64,000 bases of DNA from Synechocystis sp. PCC 7338 (GTDB lineage: Bacteria > Cyanobacteriota > Cyanobacteriia > Cyanobacteriales > Microcystaceae): contig NZ_CP054306.1 of assembly GCF_018282115.1 (NCBI RefSeq), forward strand, positions 915,488 through 979,487, read 5' to 3'. Each line of letters begins with the position of its first letter. Position 1 is the stretch's first letter. Under the pieces are notes generated by a model. The model was not told where the DNA came from and did not search any database. It saw only the letters and a program-made list of their open reading frames with translations. A program made the position numbers and the translations under genes. Shown piece after piece: positions 1 to 8,502 of this stretch.

Positions 1-9
1 AGGCTATGA

Positions 10-132
10 GATGGATTGCGAAAACTTTCCCAGCTATTGCAAGAAGAAGACTTTACTAATCTGAAATTTAAATTTGCTGGACGTTTACCTTATCTCTGGA
101 AAGGAATTCTAGTATCTGCCCAGCTAAAATAG
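10..132 (+). pseudogene. possible C-terminal tail of a gene entering from the left
   Basis: An open frame of 40 codons runs from just after a TGA at 7-9 to a TAG at 130-132 and ends in a plausible coding stretch (GRLPYLWKGILVSAQLK). The adjacent frame is open from base 2 to a TGA at 62-64. A single-base frameshift near base 12-16 would join the two into one C-terminus. I do not recognise the family. It may be a frameshifted gene end or non-coding sequence; the missing upstream bases decide. Confidence 0.25.
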
Positions 133-141
133 AGGCCATCA

Positions 142-699
142 ATGGCAAGTTTTCTGGCCCTATTACCCCGTTCTTTGACCACTTTCCTTTATGCCGTTGC
201 GGCCCTACTGAGGTTTTATGGCAACATCGACACCACCCCCATCCCCCAAGTCCCCCTCACCATCCTCCAGTGGAGCTTCATCGCCTTCATCCTGGGGACA
301 GCGGCTCTCCTGGCTAATCTCGGCCTTGAGTGGAACACTGGAAATCGAAGCCGAAACCGAGAGATTGAAGCAAGAGAACGCGAAACTCGACGAGATAATC
401 TTGCAGACGAAGAGAGAAACCGAGCGGCTGAGGAAAGAGAAAAAGCCGATCGAGAAAGAGACCGAGCAGATCAAGAACGAGATCGAGCAGATCAAGAAAG
501 AAACCGAGCAGATCAAGAAAGAAACCGAGCAGATCAGGAAAGAAACCGAGCAGATCAGGAAAGACAACGAGCGGCTCGCCGTGCTCGAATCCAAAATCGA
601 GGATTTGTTCTCCAAACACGGTATCAACTTGCCCCTAGCCCAGAAGCCAGAGCAACCCTAATCGATTTCTTAAGTTTTATCCAGGAATACGGTGAATAA
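142..699 (+). CDS. membrane-anchored coiled-coil protein with heptad repeats
   Basis: 185 residues. The N-terminus is hydrophobic (about residues 2-22) and a second strong membrane segment lies near residues 41-63. From about residue 68 the protein is an R/E/D/Q-rich coiled coil with exact seven-residue repeats (RADQERN and variants), then a short globular tail ending FLSFIQEYGE. The overlapping +2 frame (218-661) is also open because the 21-bp repeats have no stop in any forward frame. I chose this frame because both the membrane N-terminus and the ordered tail are in it; such tails are, from memory, common in cyanobacterial coiled-coil proteins of this type. Function unknown. It is followed at once by a Uma2-type gene. 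The first 17 or so codons recur as a broken copy at 1333. Confidence 0.65.
   Translation: MASFLALLPRSLTTFLYAVAALLRFYGNIDTTPIPQVPLTILQWSFIAFILGTAALLANLGLEWNTGNRSRNREIEARERETRRDNLADEERNRAAEEREKADRERDRADQERDRADQERNRADQERNRADQERNRADQERQRAARRARIQNRGFVLQTRYQLAPSPEARATLIDFLSFIQEYGE
451..573 (+). repeat. 21-bp tandem repeat encoding coiled-coil heptads
   Basis: Five to six consecutive units of 21 bp, built on ACCGAGCAGATCAAGAAAGA with a few substitutions. One unit equals seven codons, so slippage adds or removes whole heptads without breaking the frame. The units are nearly identical in the middle (about 485-560) and more diverged at the left edge. Confidence 0.85.
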
Positions 700-775
700 A
701 TGGCGATCGCCTAGCCATTTCCCAACACACTTCTTGTTCCCATTTAACCAGTTACCCGTTGCCAGTGAAACAACC

Positions 776-1321
776 ATGGTTACCCTACTGAAATGGACAG
801 TCCCAGACTATCACCACCTCATTGAACAGGGCCTATTAGATGGCAAGAAAGTGGAACTTTTAGATGGCAACCTAGTGACCATGGCTCCCGAAAGACCGCT
901 CCATAGCTACACCAATAGAACTGCGGCAGAGTATCTCAGAAAGAGATTGGAAAATTTCGCTTTGGTCATAGAAGCCCATCCCATCACCCTGAGCCAATCT
1001 GAACCGGAACCCGACATTGCCATTGTCCTCCCCCCCCAAGAGCGCTACAAAGAAAAACATCCCCAGGCTGAGGATATTTTCTGGTTAATGGAAATTGCCC
1101 ACAGCACCCAGGCCTATGACCTCAACGACAAAAAACAGATCTACGCCCAGGAAGGTATCCCCGAATATTGGGTGGCAGACCTAACTAACCGCCAATTATT
1201 TGTTTTTCGAGCACCGGACAACGGAGATTATCGCCTGCAACAAACCTACTCCGATGGCATCATCTTTAGCCAAGCTTTTCCTGACATAAAAATATCAGTA
1301 CAAGAAATGTTGCACTGGTAG
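776..1321 (+). CDS. Uma2 family (DUF820) putative endonuclease
   Basis: 181 residues from the ATG at 776; a GTG at 692 would add 28 residues of low-complexity sequence overlapping the previous gene, so the internal ATG is preferred. The fold belongs to the PD-(D/E)XK nuclease superfamily: PEPDIAIV supplies the acidic D, and WLMEIAHST followed by KKQIYAQEGIPEYWVAD gives the E...K core and the family's YWVVD-like signature. Uma2 proteins are highly multiplied in cyanobacteria and their biological role is not known. A second, divergent member lies at 12417. Confidence 0.85.
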   Translation: MVTLLKWTVPDYHHLIEQGLLDGKKVELLDGNLVTMAPERPLHSYTNRTAAEYLRKRLENFALVIEAHPITLSQSEPEPDIAIVLPPQERYKEKHPQAEDIFWLMEIAHSTQAYDLNDKKQIYAQEGIPEYWVADLTNRQLFVFRAPDNGDYRLQQTYSDGIIFSQAFPDIKISVQEMLHW

Positions 1322-1332
1322 CTCTCCGCCCC

Positions 1333-1392
1333 ATGGCAAGTTTTTTAGCCCCACTGCCCCGGTCTTTGACCACTTTCTTCCTCAACAACTGA
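1333..1392 (+). pseudogene. truncated copy of the 5' end of the coiled-coil gene at 142
   Basis: ATG at 1333 begins MASFLAPLPRSLTTFFLNN and stops at 1392. The first 17 codons match the start of the gene at 142 (MASFLALLPRSLTTFL) at DNA level over about 50 bp with few changes, then identity ends. It sits directly downstream of the Uma2 gene, so a gene pair was probably duplicated and the second copy largely deleted. Confidence 0.7.
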
Positions 1393-1480
1393 CTAAAGTA
1401 GCATTTTCCTCAATCCCAAACAACTTTTGTAGTTTTTGGCGATCGCCGTTGAGCCAGTTAATTTTGGCGTAATTATCACC

Positions 1481-2023
1481 ATGGAACTTAATCAATATGA
1501 GCAAGGCAACTATCACCCCGGTGCCTCCCTAGTCAAACAGTTGCTTTGGTATTTCCTCGGGGATTTTTTAGTGCAAACTCCCCTACTCCCCATCCCCCCC
1601 CTGAAGGTAGGGATCCTGCGGTTATTCGGAGCCAAAATTGGTACAGGAGTCAATATTAAACCCCACGTCAAGATCAAATTTCCTTGGCGTTTAACCGTCG
1701 GTAATTACGTTTGGTTGGGGGAAAAATGTTGGATTGATAATCTGGCCGCGGTTAGCATTGAGTCCCATGTGTGCATCTCCCAGGGGGTGTACCTCTGCAC
1801 TGGCAACCACGATTGGAACAAACCCAGCTTTGACCTAATCACCAGACCAATCCACATCGCCACAGGCAGTTGGATCGGCGCCAATGCTATTATTGGCCCT
1901 GGAGTACGAGTAAACGAAAGAGCGGTTTTAACTTTGGGGTCTGTGGCTGTTAAAGATTTGGCGGGCATGACCATCTACTCTGGCAATCCCTGTCAGCCAG
2001 TGAAAAAAAGACAAGTTACGTGA
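1481..2023 (+). CDS. WcaF-type hexapeptide-repeat acetyltransferase
   Basis: 180 residues from the ATG at 1481; an upstream start at 1436 would add a stretch encoded by a HIP1 site and is unlikely. The protein has the left-handed beta-helix pattern of acyl-CoA O-acetyltransferases: imperfect hexapeptides (IGTGVNIKP, GSWIGANAIIGPGV, VLTLGSVAVKDL) and the active-site region CTGNHDW near residues 107-111. Family members acetylate sugars in exopolysaccharide or LPS assembly. It precedes, in the same direction and 63 bp away, a WcaI-like glycosyltransferase, which matches the wcaF/wcaI pairing of colanic-acid-type clusters. Confidence 0.85.
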   Translation: MELNQYEQGNYHPGASLVKQLLWYFLGDFLVQTPLLPIPPLKVGILRLFGAKIGTGVNIKPHVKIKFPWRLTVGNYVWLGEKCWIDNLAAVSIESHVCISQGVYLCTGNHDWNKPSFDLITRPIHIATGSWIGANAIIGPGVRVNERAVLTLGSVAVKDLAGMTIYSGNPCQPVKKRQVT

Positions 2024-2086
2024 AATTACGGTAGGGAAAAACTAACTTTAATTGTTATCATGCCCCGGGACAGAATCTAATTAATA

Positions 2087-3361
2087 ATGAAGCTAACAAT
2101 TCTGAACCAATTCTATCCCCCTGACTATGCGGCCACGGGGCAACTGTTGGAAGAGTTGTCCATCGAACTGTCCAAAAAAGAGCTTGACGTGCAGATTTTT
2201 GCTGGGCAACCGGGTTATGCCTTTGACCAAGAACTGGCCCCGGCCCAGGAAATGTGTCAGGGGGTTTTGATCAGGAGAACTAGAACTTCTCGCCTTTGGC
2301 CCCAAAGACTACGGGGACGGGCGATCGCCGGAATTTTGTATTGTTTACGCGCCATTGTCAAACTCAGATTAAGAAACAGACTAGGGGATTTGATTCTTGT
2401 TACTACGGAGCCTCCCTACCTAATGGTGGTGGCCTACATCCTGCACTTGTTGTATAGAAAACCCTATATTTGCTTAATTTATGATCTTTACCCCGATGTG
2501 GCGGTGAAGTTGGGGGTAGCCAAGGAAAAGGATGCCATTGTCAAATTGTGGCGTTGGCTAAATCGTTTGACCTGGCAAAAAGCAGAGGCCATTATTGTGC
2601 TCAGCGAGAGCATGGCCAAAGTAATCGTGGACCAGCAGCCGGCCCTGACAGAGAAAATTAAAGTGGTTCATAACTGGGCGGACGGAGTGTTAATTCAGCC
2701 AAGGGCCAAAATCGATAATTGGTTTGCCCAACGCCATGGCCTAGACCAGACATTTACCGTCCTATACTCCGGCAATATGGGACGATGCCATGACCTGGAA
2801 ACCATCATGGAGGCAGCCCGCCTACTCAGTCAACAAGCCGTACAGTTTGTCTTCATTGGCGCCGGGGCCAAGGCGGCCATCTGCCGCAATTTCGTACAAC
2901 GCCATCAATTAACTAATTGTTTATTTTTGCCCTTCCAACCCAAACAGGTTTTACCCTTTTCCCTCACCGCCTGTGACCTGAGCTTGGTTTCCATTTTGGC
3001 TCAGGTGGAAGGACTGGTGGTGCCAAGCAAATTCTATGGCTGTTTGGCCGCTGGGACGGCGATCGCCGCCATTTGTCCATCCCATTCCTATTTGCGGGGG
3101 ATTATTGCCGATGCCCAATGTGGCGTAGCCATTGATAATGGGGATGGGGAAAAGTTAGCTCAATTCATCCTTCAGTTGAAGAATGATCCCCAGCGAGCCA
3201 CCGCCATGGGACACCAAGGCCGTCAGTATTTTGAAGAAAATTTCACCCTGGGCACCATTGCGGAGCAATACCTATCTGTCATTACCAAAGTGGGCGATAA
3301 AAAACTCGCCAAACTCCAAGCAAATAATTTTCCTCGCTACGCCGACTCACGCTGGCGCTAA
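2087..3361 (+). CDS. WcaI-like GT4 family glycosyltransferase
   Basis: 424 residues, GT-B fold. The N-terminal Rossmann half starts with LTILNQFYPPDYAATGQ (residues 3-19), the donor side carries VLYSGNMGRCHDLETI and the later E-rich region LVVPSKFYGCLAAGTA typical of GT4 enzymes that use nucleotide sugars. Best family match by eye is WcaI of colanic acid synthesis. Probably cytoplasmic or membrane-associated, adding a sugar to a lipid-linked surface polysaccharide precursor. Likely co-transcribed with the acetyltransferase upstream. The last ten residues contain a palindromic CGCTACGCC...GGCGCTAAG sequence. Confidence 0.85.
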   Translation: MKLTILNQFYPPDYAATGQLLEELSIELSKKELDVQIFAGQPGYAFDQELAPAQEMCQGVLIRRTRTSRLWPQRLRGRAIAGILYCLRAIVKLRLRNRLGDLILVTTEPPYLMVVAYILHLLYRKPYICLIYDLYPDVAVKLGVAKEKDAIVKLWRWLNRLTWQKAEAIIVLSESMAKVIVDQQPALTEKIKVVHNWADGVLIQPRAKIDNWFAQRHGLDQTFTVLYSGNMGRCHDLETIMEAARLLSQQAVQFVFIGAGAKAAICRNFVQRHQLTNCLFLPFQPKQVLPFSLTACDLSLVSILAQVEGLVVPSKFYGCLAAGTAIAAICPSHSYLRGIIADAQCGVAIDNGDGEKLAQFILQLKNDPQRATAMGHQGRQYFEENFTLGTIAEQYLSVITKVGDKKLAKLQANNFPRYADSRWR

Positions 3362-3593
3362 GCAAATGGTCGGATAAATAAACCACCTTAGGAGCGGTCT
3401 GCGACTGTTACTTTTTTCTGGTTTAATTCTGGTATTTTTTACCAAAAATTACAGGTAAGCGCCCAATGGCAGCGTATCAGTAAAACTTTTTAGTGATTTT
3501 TAGCCAAAGTCCGTTTGCTTGCTTTTCACACCAGAGCACGAAACAAATCCAGTTGTTCGCTACAGTAATGGCAGGAATTTAGGGTTTATCAAG

Positions 3594-4733
3594 GTGCTGA
3601 CCAAAATTTTATTCCGGCTACTATTGCCAATCCTTTGTTTTGTCTTAGTGGCCTGTGGGGTTTCCCCCAATGCGGTGCAAGCAGAGTCCCGCCTATTTTT
3701 GCCCCTGTCCTTAGAATTTTTAGATAGCTACGCCCTACCAAAGCAGTCAGTACAAGACTTACCCGTTGGAGGCATCTCCGACCTTACCTACGATCGCCAA
3801 CGGGATATTTATTATGCCGTCACCGATGACCGGCGATCGCCTAGGTTTTATACCATGCGCCTTAGTATTGCTGATGGAGAAAAGGGCATTGGCATTACCA
3901 AAGTGGAAGTGGTGGCCATGACCAGGCTGAAAACCAGCGAGGGGGAAACCTACGGCCGTCAATTGTTAGACCCAGAGGGTATTGCCCTGTCCCCCCGCCA
4001 GACCTTATTCATCAGCAGTGAAGGGGTTTTATCCACCCAAAGCCCCCCTTTAATTGCCGAATTTGCCCCCCAAACAGGCCGAGAGTTGGAGCAATTGCCT
4101 GTGCCCCGCCGCTTTTTACCCCAAGCCGATCCCCTCCAGGGCATCCGGGATAACTTTGGTTTTGAAGCTTTAACCATTGCCGCCACCAGCACCCTAGCGG
4201 ACGATCCTTTTCGTCTTTTCACTGCCCCTGAAAGCGTTTTAGCCCAGGATTTTGACCCAGACAATCCCCCTCGAGAAATCCCTTTACGGTGGTTGCATTA
4301 CGTTATTAATTCCGTCGGCCCCCCCGTTTTAGTCAGCGAAAACCTTTACCCCCTTGCGCCTGCTCCAACAGGTACCCTGCTCCACGGCCTGAGCGCCATG
4401 GTGGCCCTACCCAGGGAAGGTTATTTTCTCACCTTAGAACGAACTTTTGGATTGACGGGGTTCCAGGGTAAAATTTTCCAAACGGTCAATGCCAATGCCA
4501 CCGACACTAGCCGCATTGCCAGTTTCCAGCCTGGTACCGATACCATTAACCCCATGCGGAAACAATTATTGCTCGACCTGGGGGATTTGGGTATTGAATT
4601 GGACAATCTGGAAGGGCTTACCCTGGGGCCTCGCTTACCGGATGGCTCTGGCAGTTTAATTGCCATTAGCGACGATAACTTTAGTGCAGATCAAACCACC
4701 CAAATCCTACTTTTCCGTTTGCGGGGGGTTTAG
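3594..4733 (+). CDS. lipoprotein with phytase-like esterase domain
   Basis: 379 residues from GTG at 3594. This start puts a classical lipoprotein signal at the N-terminus (LPILCFVLVAC, lipidated Cys21); an upstream TTG at 3519 would bury it. The mature part, from LEFLDSYALP through GLSAMVALPREGYFLTLER to LEGLTLGPRLPDG and ISDDNFS, matches the 'esterase-like activity of phytase' family, a beta-propeller thought to act on phosphate or other esters. Likely anchored on the periplasmic side of a membrane. Its end overlaps the convergent FAD oxidoreductase by 27 bp. Confidence 0.8.
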   Translation: MLTKILFRLLLPILCFVLVACGVSPNAVQAESRLFLPLSLEFLDSYALPKQSVQDLPVGGISDLTYDRQRDIYYAVTDDRRSPRFYTMRLSIADGEKGIGITKVEVVAMTRLKTSEGETYGRQLLDPEGIALSPRQTLFISSEGVLSTQSPPLIAEFAPQTGRELEQLPVPRRFLPQADPLQGIRDNFGFEALTIAATSTLADDPFRLFTAPESVLAQDFDPDNPPREIPLRWLHYVINSVGPPVLVSENLYPLAPAPTGTLLHGLSAMVALPREGYFLTLERTFGLTGFQGKIFQTVNANATDTSRIASFQPGTDTINPMRKQLLLDLGDLGIELDNLEGLTLGPRLPDGSGSLIAISDDNFSADQTTQILLFRLRGV

Positions 4734-5885
4734 CAGAGGGGCCAAATGGTCAATTACCGGCTCCCTAGCCCCAGTGAGGTGGTGGGCTAATTTTTGCGCT
4801 AGGGGGGGCACATAAACCAAGGGATGGGTAAAGCCGGTGAATAGTACTAACCCTGGTAAATTGGGTATTTCCCCCACTAGGGGTAAAGTTTGGCCACTAA
4901 AGGCCACTAGGCAATGGTGGGCGGTGACCGGCAAGGGGGCGAGACGGGGCAGAATTTCGGCGATCGCCGTTTGTAATTGTTGCTGGGCCCAGGCGAGGTC
5001 AGGGCGGTAATGGGGGGAAGTCACCAGTTGGCTAATCTGACCGATGAATAATCTGCCATCGAAAAATTGCACTGCTCCCGGTTCCACAACGGTGGCGACG
5101 CAATGGTCGTTGGGCTGATGCCAGTCCAAAGTTGGGGCGAGGGCTTCCAAATTGGGGCGTTGCTGTAAATCCGCCGGCATAATCACACAGCGGAGATTTT
5201 TTTTACTGGGGGCGGTTTGCAAAACGGCGGCGTGGGTGAAATAGAGGGGAAAATTAAGCCCTGGCCCCGGTAACAGAGCACGGCTTTGCCCCCCCCCGGC
5301 CAAAATTACTTTATGGGCAAAAAAATTTCCCACCCCTGTGTGGACCCCCTGCACACGATTTTGCTTGGTAATTAATCCTTGGACTGTGGCGATGTGTACT
5401 ACGCCCCCCTGGCGAATAAAAGCTTGCAGATAGGCGTTAACGGCTTTGCCGCCGTGGCAATGGCCCTGGGGCACCACAAACCCACCCCCAATGCCATCGG
5501 GATTGAGTTGGGGCTCAATGGCGATCGCCGTTAAACGGTCTACCCGTTGGGGCCGAATTAAACAATGGTCAAACTGCTTAGCCAAGGTCTGGGCATCATC
5601 TCCGGGGCGGAGATATAGCAATAGCTCCAGTTCTCGATATTCCGTTTCTCCCTCCAATTCCTGGCTCAAATGGGTCCAGCGGTACCGACTTTCATGGCAC
5701 AACTGCCGTTGCAGAGGAGTGGCCCCGGCCCAATAAATAATGCCACCATAGCTCAAGGCTGTGGCGTTGGCAGGCTGACGATGCTTTTCGAGTAACAGTA
5801 CCCGTTGCCCTTGGCTTTGTAATTCATAGGCGATCGCCGCTCCGGTAATACCGGCCCCGACTACAATGGCATCGTAATTTTCCAT
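4707..5885 (-). CDS. FAD-dependent oxidoreductase, DAO family
   Basis: 392 residues. The dinucleotide-binding GAGITG motif is at residues 10-15, followed by LLLEKHRQP, the acidic end of strand 2. C-terminal VAFSGQTLPLVGEIPNLPGL and GFTHPLVYVPPLA fit the D-amino-acid/glycine oxidase (DAO) fold that binds FAD and oxidises a secondary or primary amine. The substrate cannot be read. Its ATG overlaps the stop of the small gene upstream (TAATG at 5887-5883), so the two are probably translationally coupled. Confidence 0.85.
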   Translation of the reverse strand: MENYDAIVVGAGITGAAIAYELQSQGQRVLLLEKHRQPANATALSYGGIIYWAGATPLQRQLCHESRYRWTHLSQELEGETEYRELELLLYLRPGDDAQTLAKQFDHCLIRPQRVDRLTAIAIEPQLNPDGIGGGFVVPQGHCHGGKAVNAYLQAFIRQGGVVHIATVQGLITKQNRVQGVHTGVGNFFAHKVILAGGGQSRALLPGPGLNFPLYFTHAAVLQTAPSKKNLRCVIMPADLQQRPNLEALAPTLDWHQPNDHCVATVVEPGAVQFFDGRLFIGQISQLVTSPHYRPDLAWAQQQLQTAIAEILPRLAPLPVTAHHCLVAFSGQTLPLVGEIPNLPGLVLFTGFTHPLVYVPPLAQKLAHHLTGAREPVIDHLAPLLNPPQTEK

Positions 5886-6166
5886 TAACCTTGATTAACA
5901 ATTTGGCCCAAGGCTGCAAAACCAGGTACTTTCCCTGCCGAAGCAGAACCATCTTTCTCGGACACAATGACCGCACTGATCTGATCGCTCATAATGGCCA
6001 CCTTTTTCTCGGTCTGCTTTTCACAGGTGAGTTCCAACAGTTGGGGGCGATCATCCTGCATGGCAGTAATAATGTTCTGATAGAGGGTTTCCGCCGCATC
6101 CTTTTCCTTCCGCTGTACGGACACGGGCATGGGGGAATATTTAAGGGTCAAATCAACGCTGATCAT
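5885..6166 (-). CDS. small conserved-looking hypothetical protein
   Basis: 93 residues from ATG at 6166 ([18 protein letters not shown]). A start at 6340 would overlap the upstream channel gene heavily and encode an unlikely proline-rich leader, so it was rejected. The protein has a K/E-rich helix ([18 protein letters not shown]) and a two-strand region ([28 protein letters not shown]), resembling a compact alpha/beta domain. Not recognised. The stop/start overlap with the FAD oxidoreductase suggests a shared function or shared dosage. Confidence 0.7.
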   Translation of the reverse strand: MISVDLTLKYSPMPVSVQRKEKDAAETLYQNIITAMQDDRPQLLELTCEKQTEKKVAIMSDQISAVIVSEKDGSASAGKVPGFAALGQIVNQG

Positions 6167-6264
6167 AGGGAAACCGTAAACGGGAAGTGGTGAAACAGTC
6201 TTGCGACTCTTCCTAACTAGGTTATAGTTTTTTGGCCAAGAAGGGGGAAACCAAGCAGTTCCTG

Positions 6265-7200
6265 CTAGTCCCCATGGGAGACCTGGTGCCAAGGAGGTAA
6301 CTGGATTAAATCTTCCAGGTTGGCTTGCATAGTCTGGCAAATTTGGTCTAGGGGCAAATCGTTGGCATCGTGGCCGAAGGGGTTTTCAATCTCCACCCCA
6401 ATTTCTTCAATGCCGAAGACGGTGAAAGCAATAATGCCCACCACAAATGCTGTGGCCCAATGGAGGGTATTCACCATCTGGAAAGGGGTGATGAAGCAAT
6501 AAAGAAAAATAAGCTGGCGCAAATGGATGGCGTAGGCCAGGGGAATGGGGGTTTTTAAAATGCGTTCGCAACTGCCCAACACATCCACCATGGTATCCAC
6601 CAAACGGAGCATGGCGGTGAGCTGATAGGGGTTGATATTGTTCTGGTCGTATTCCTGTTGCAGATAATTACTGATCCAAAAGGCAATTTCCAGGGGGGGA
6701 TTCTGCAAATCCTCCAGCTTGCGGTAACCGGATTCCGGCAAGAGGGCCCAGATTTCTTCATTTAAGGGTTGGGAGCGCAGGTGCAACTTCGTAGCCAAGG
6801 CAAAGGCTACCAGCAGGTGCAGAATTTTAATTTTGTCTTGGTGGGCTTGGGGTGTTGGTTCCGCCACTGAGACCCAGATGGTGCGGGATAGGTTGCGGAT
6901 CGTGTTGACCATGGTGCCCCAGGCTTTCCGTCCTTCCCAAAAACGTTCGTAGGCAGTGTTAGTGCGAAAAACCAACAGCAGACCCAAAACAATGCTGGGC
7001 ACAATGCTTTCCTGGAGGGGAATGGAAAATTCATAACCCTGCCCATCCACTAAGGTCACCACCAAGGAAAAGGCCATACACACCAGCACTCTAGGGGCGA
7101 TCGCCGGGATGACAGAGCCTTGCCAACGCAAGAGAATATCTGTCCAGATGCGGGACGGACGGGATGGATGGTGGGAGAAAAGCCCCAGGAATTTGCTCAA
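6265..7200 (-). CDS. bestrophin-type (RFP-TM, UPF0187) anion channel
   Basis: 311 residues with four hydrophobic segments. The conserved segment [18 protein letters not shown] (from about residue 78) is the family hallmark and SIVLGLLLV precedes it. C-terminal LPPWHQ and the acidic [21 protein letters not shown] also match bacterial bestrophin homologues, pentameric channels studied for chloride and sodium conductance; plant and algal relatives tune thylakoid ion balance. The membrane (plasma or thylakoid) cannot be told from sequence. Same strand as the following small gene, separated by about 98 bp. Confidence 0.9.
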   Translation of the reverse strand: MSKFLGLFSHHPSRPSRIWTDILLRWQGSVIPAIAPRVLVCMAFSLVVTLVDGQGYEFSIPLQESIVPSIVLGLLLVFRTNTAYERFWEGRKAWGTMVNTIRNLSRTIWVSVAEPTPQAHQDKIKILHLLVAFALATKLHLRSQPLNEEIWALLPESGYRKLEDLQNPPLEIAFWISNYLQQEYDQNNINPYQLTAMLRLVDTMVDVLGSCERILKTPIPLAYAIHLRQLIFLYCFITPFQMVNTLHWATAFVVGIIAFTVFGIEEIGVEIENPFGHDANDLPLDQICQTMQANLEDLIQLPPWHQVSHGD

Positions 7201-7268
7201 ATTTTACTCCTCCCCCACCGCAGATAGACATTACCAATCCTGGGGGATAATGATTCCCCAGGCTATCC

Positions 7269-8468
7269 CTAAACTAATTCCATTTCCTGGGGAATCAAAC
7301 TCAACATCTTGGCGATCGCCGTTTCCAAATCGTTGTGCCAATGGACGAGGCTGTTATTGTACATTTGTTTAAGCTGGTCTAAATTGCCCTGGCTAAACCG
7401 AATTACCACCGGTAGCACTTCCCCTGTGTAGGTTTGTCGTTGGGGAGGGCGTTGGCGCTGGGGGAAACTAGGCCCCGTCCCCCGCAAACTGCGGTCTTCA
7501 CTGGATGGGTTGGGGGGCAGGGGTAAAAAAGCCCGTAAATCCTCTGCCAAGGCTGGGGTAGCGGCTTCCCTAGTGGCCAGATTAACAAAAATACCTTTCA
7601 GGTTGGGGGCCTGGCTGAGGTGATCAAAGGCTAGTTCCAGTTGTTTACCAAGGGCCATGCCACTGCGACTTTCATCCAACAAATAGGCACCGGTAATGCC
7701 CAAGGAGTTGAGCAAGTCCCACGTACTCAGGGCCAATCCTTCACTGTTGCAAATTAGGCCAATTTGTCCCTGGGCTAGGTCCCCCGGTAGCCAACTATGC
7801 CCTGTCCATTGCTCTGAGCCCCAATTAAGTAAATCCGGATGCCGGTTGATCGCCGTGTCGTTGACCGTAATTTTACCGTCCAGGGCCATCACCTCCCCAT
7901 CCGCGCTAATGCCCAGGGGATTAATTTCAATTACGTCCAAATCATAGGTGACGAATAACTCATACATTTTTTCGATGATGGCGCTCACCGTAGTCACCAG
8001 GGGCCCAGTTAAACCCATTTTCACCGCCAGCCGCCGGGCCAAGTAGGGGGAAAAATTAGTCCGTAGGGAAACACTCTGCATTTGCTCCAACAGGCTGTCC
8101 ACATCAATGCCCCCTTCACTGGACCCCATCAACACCGGGCATTGCCGTTGGTAGTCCAGCACGATGGCCAAAAATAATTCCGACTGGGCATCGTAGCGGG
8201 CCTCGGCCAAAATCACCTCTGGGTACTCGTCCGCAATGGGCAAATGGAAAATGGCAGAAGCGGCGGCAATGGCATCGATGGTATTTTCCACAAACCTGAC
8301 CCCACCGGCCTTGCCCCTACCCCCCGCTCGCACCTGGGATTTGAGCACCATGGGATAGGGAATTTGCAAACGTTTGAGGGCAGTGGTGTTTTGAATAGTT
8401 TGAGAGGGCAAAATGGGAATGCCCACCTGTTGGAATAGTTCCTTGGCTTGGTACTCTAACAAATCCAT
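7269..8468 (-). CDS. sucC: succinyl-CoA synthetase beta-like subunit (divergent)
   Basis: 399 residues with an N-terminal ATP-grasp domain (MDLLEYQAKELFQQVGIP, KSQVRAGGRGKAGGV, DVIEINPLGIS) and a C-terminal CoA-ligase domain. In the TCA cycle the alpha-beta enzyme makes ATP from succinyl-CoA. The C-terminal half is unusual: GLICNSEGLALSTWD replaces the common GC-x-NGAGLAM-type loop, and a proline/arginine-rich insertion of roughly 25-30 residues lies near residues 318-346. No sucD is adjacent. It could therefore be a true beta subunit working with a distant alpha subunit, or a paralogue. Confidence 0.8.
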   Translation of the reverse strand: MDLLEYQAKELFQQVGIPILPSQTIQNTTALKRLQIPYPMVLKSQVRAGGRGKAGGVRFVENTIDAIAAASAIFHLPIADEYPEVILAEARYDAQSELFLAIVLDYQRQCPVLMGSSEGGIDVDSLLEQMQSVSLRTNFSPYLARRLAVKMGLTGPLVTTVSAIIEKMYELFVTYDLDVIEINPLGISADGEVMALDGKITVNDTAINRHPDLLNWGSEQWTGHSWLPGDLAQGQIGLICNSEGLALSTWDLLNSLGITGAYLLDESRSGMALGKQLELAFDHLSQAPNLKGIFVNLATREAATPALAEDLRAFLPLPPNPSSEDRSLRGTGPSFPQRQRPPQRQTYTGEVLPVVIRFSQGNLDQLKQMYNNSLVHWHNDLETAIAKMLSLIPQEMELV

Positions 8469-8502
8469 AAATTGTCCCTAAAATTTACTCTTGTGTTGTC
8501 TA

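Noticed and set aside
451-573. Repeat array considered as a CRISPR
   Set aside because: Units are contiguous 21-mers without spacers and lie inside an open coding frame.
205-627. Minus-strand ORF of 140 residues made of repeated hydrophobic/cysteine units
   Set aside because: Complement of the same tandem repeat; repetitive translation with no domain.
218-661. Open frame in +2 overlapping the coiled-coil gene at 142
   Set aside because: It is open because the 21-bp repeats lack stops in every forward frame; it has no membrane segment or ordered tail.
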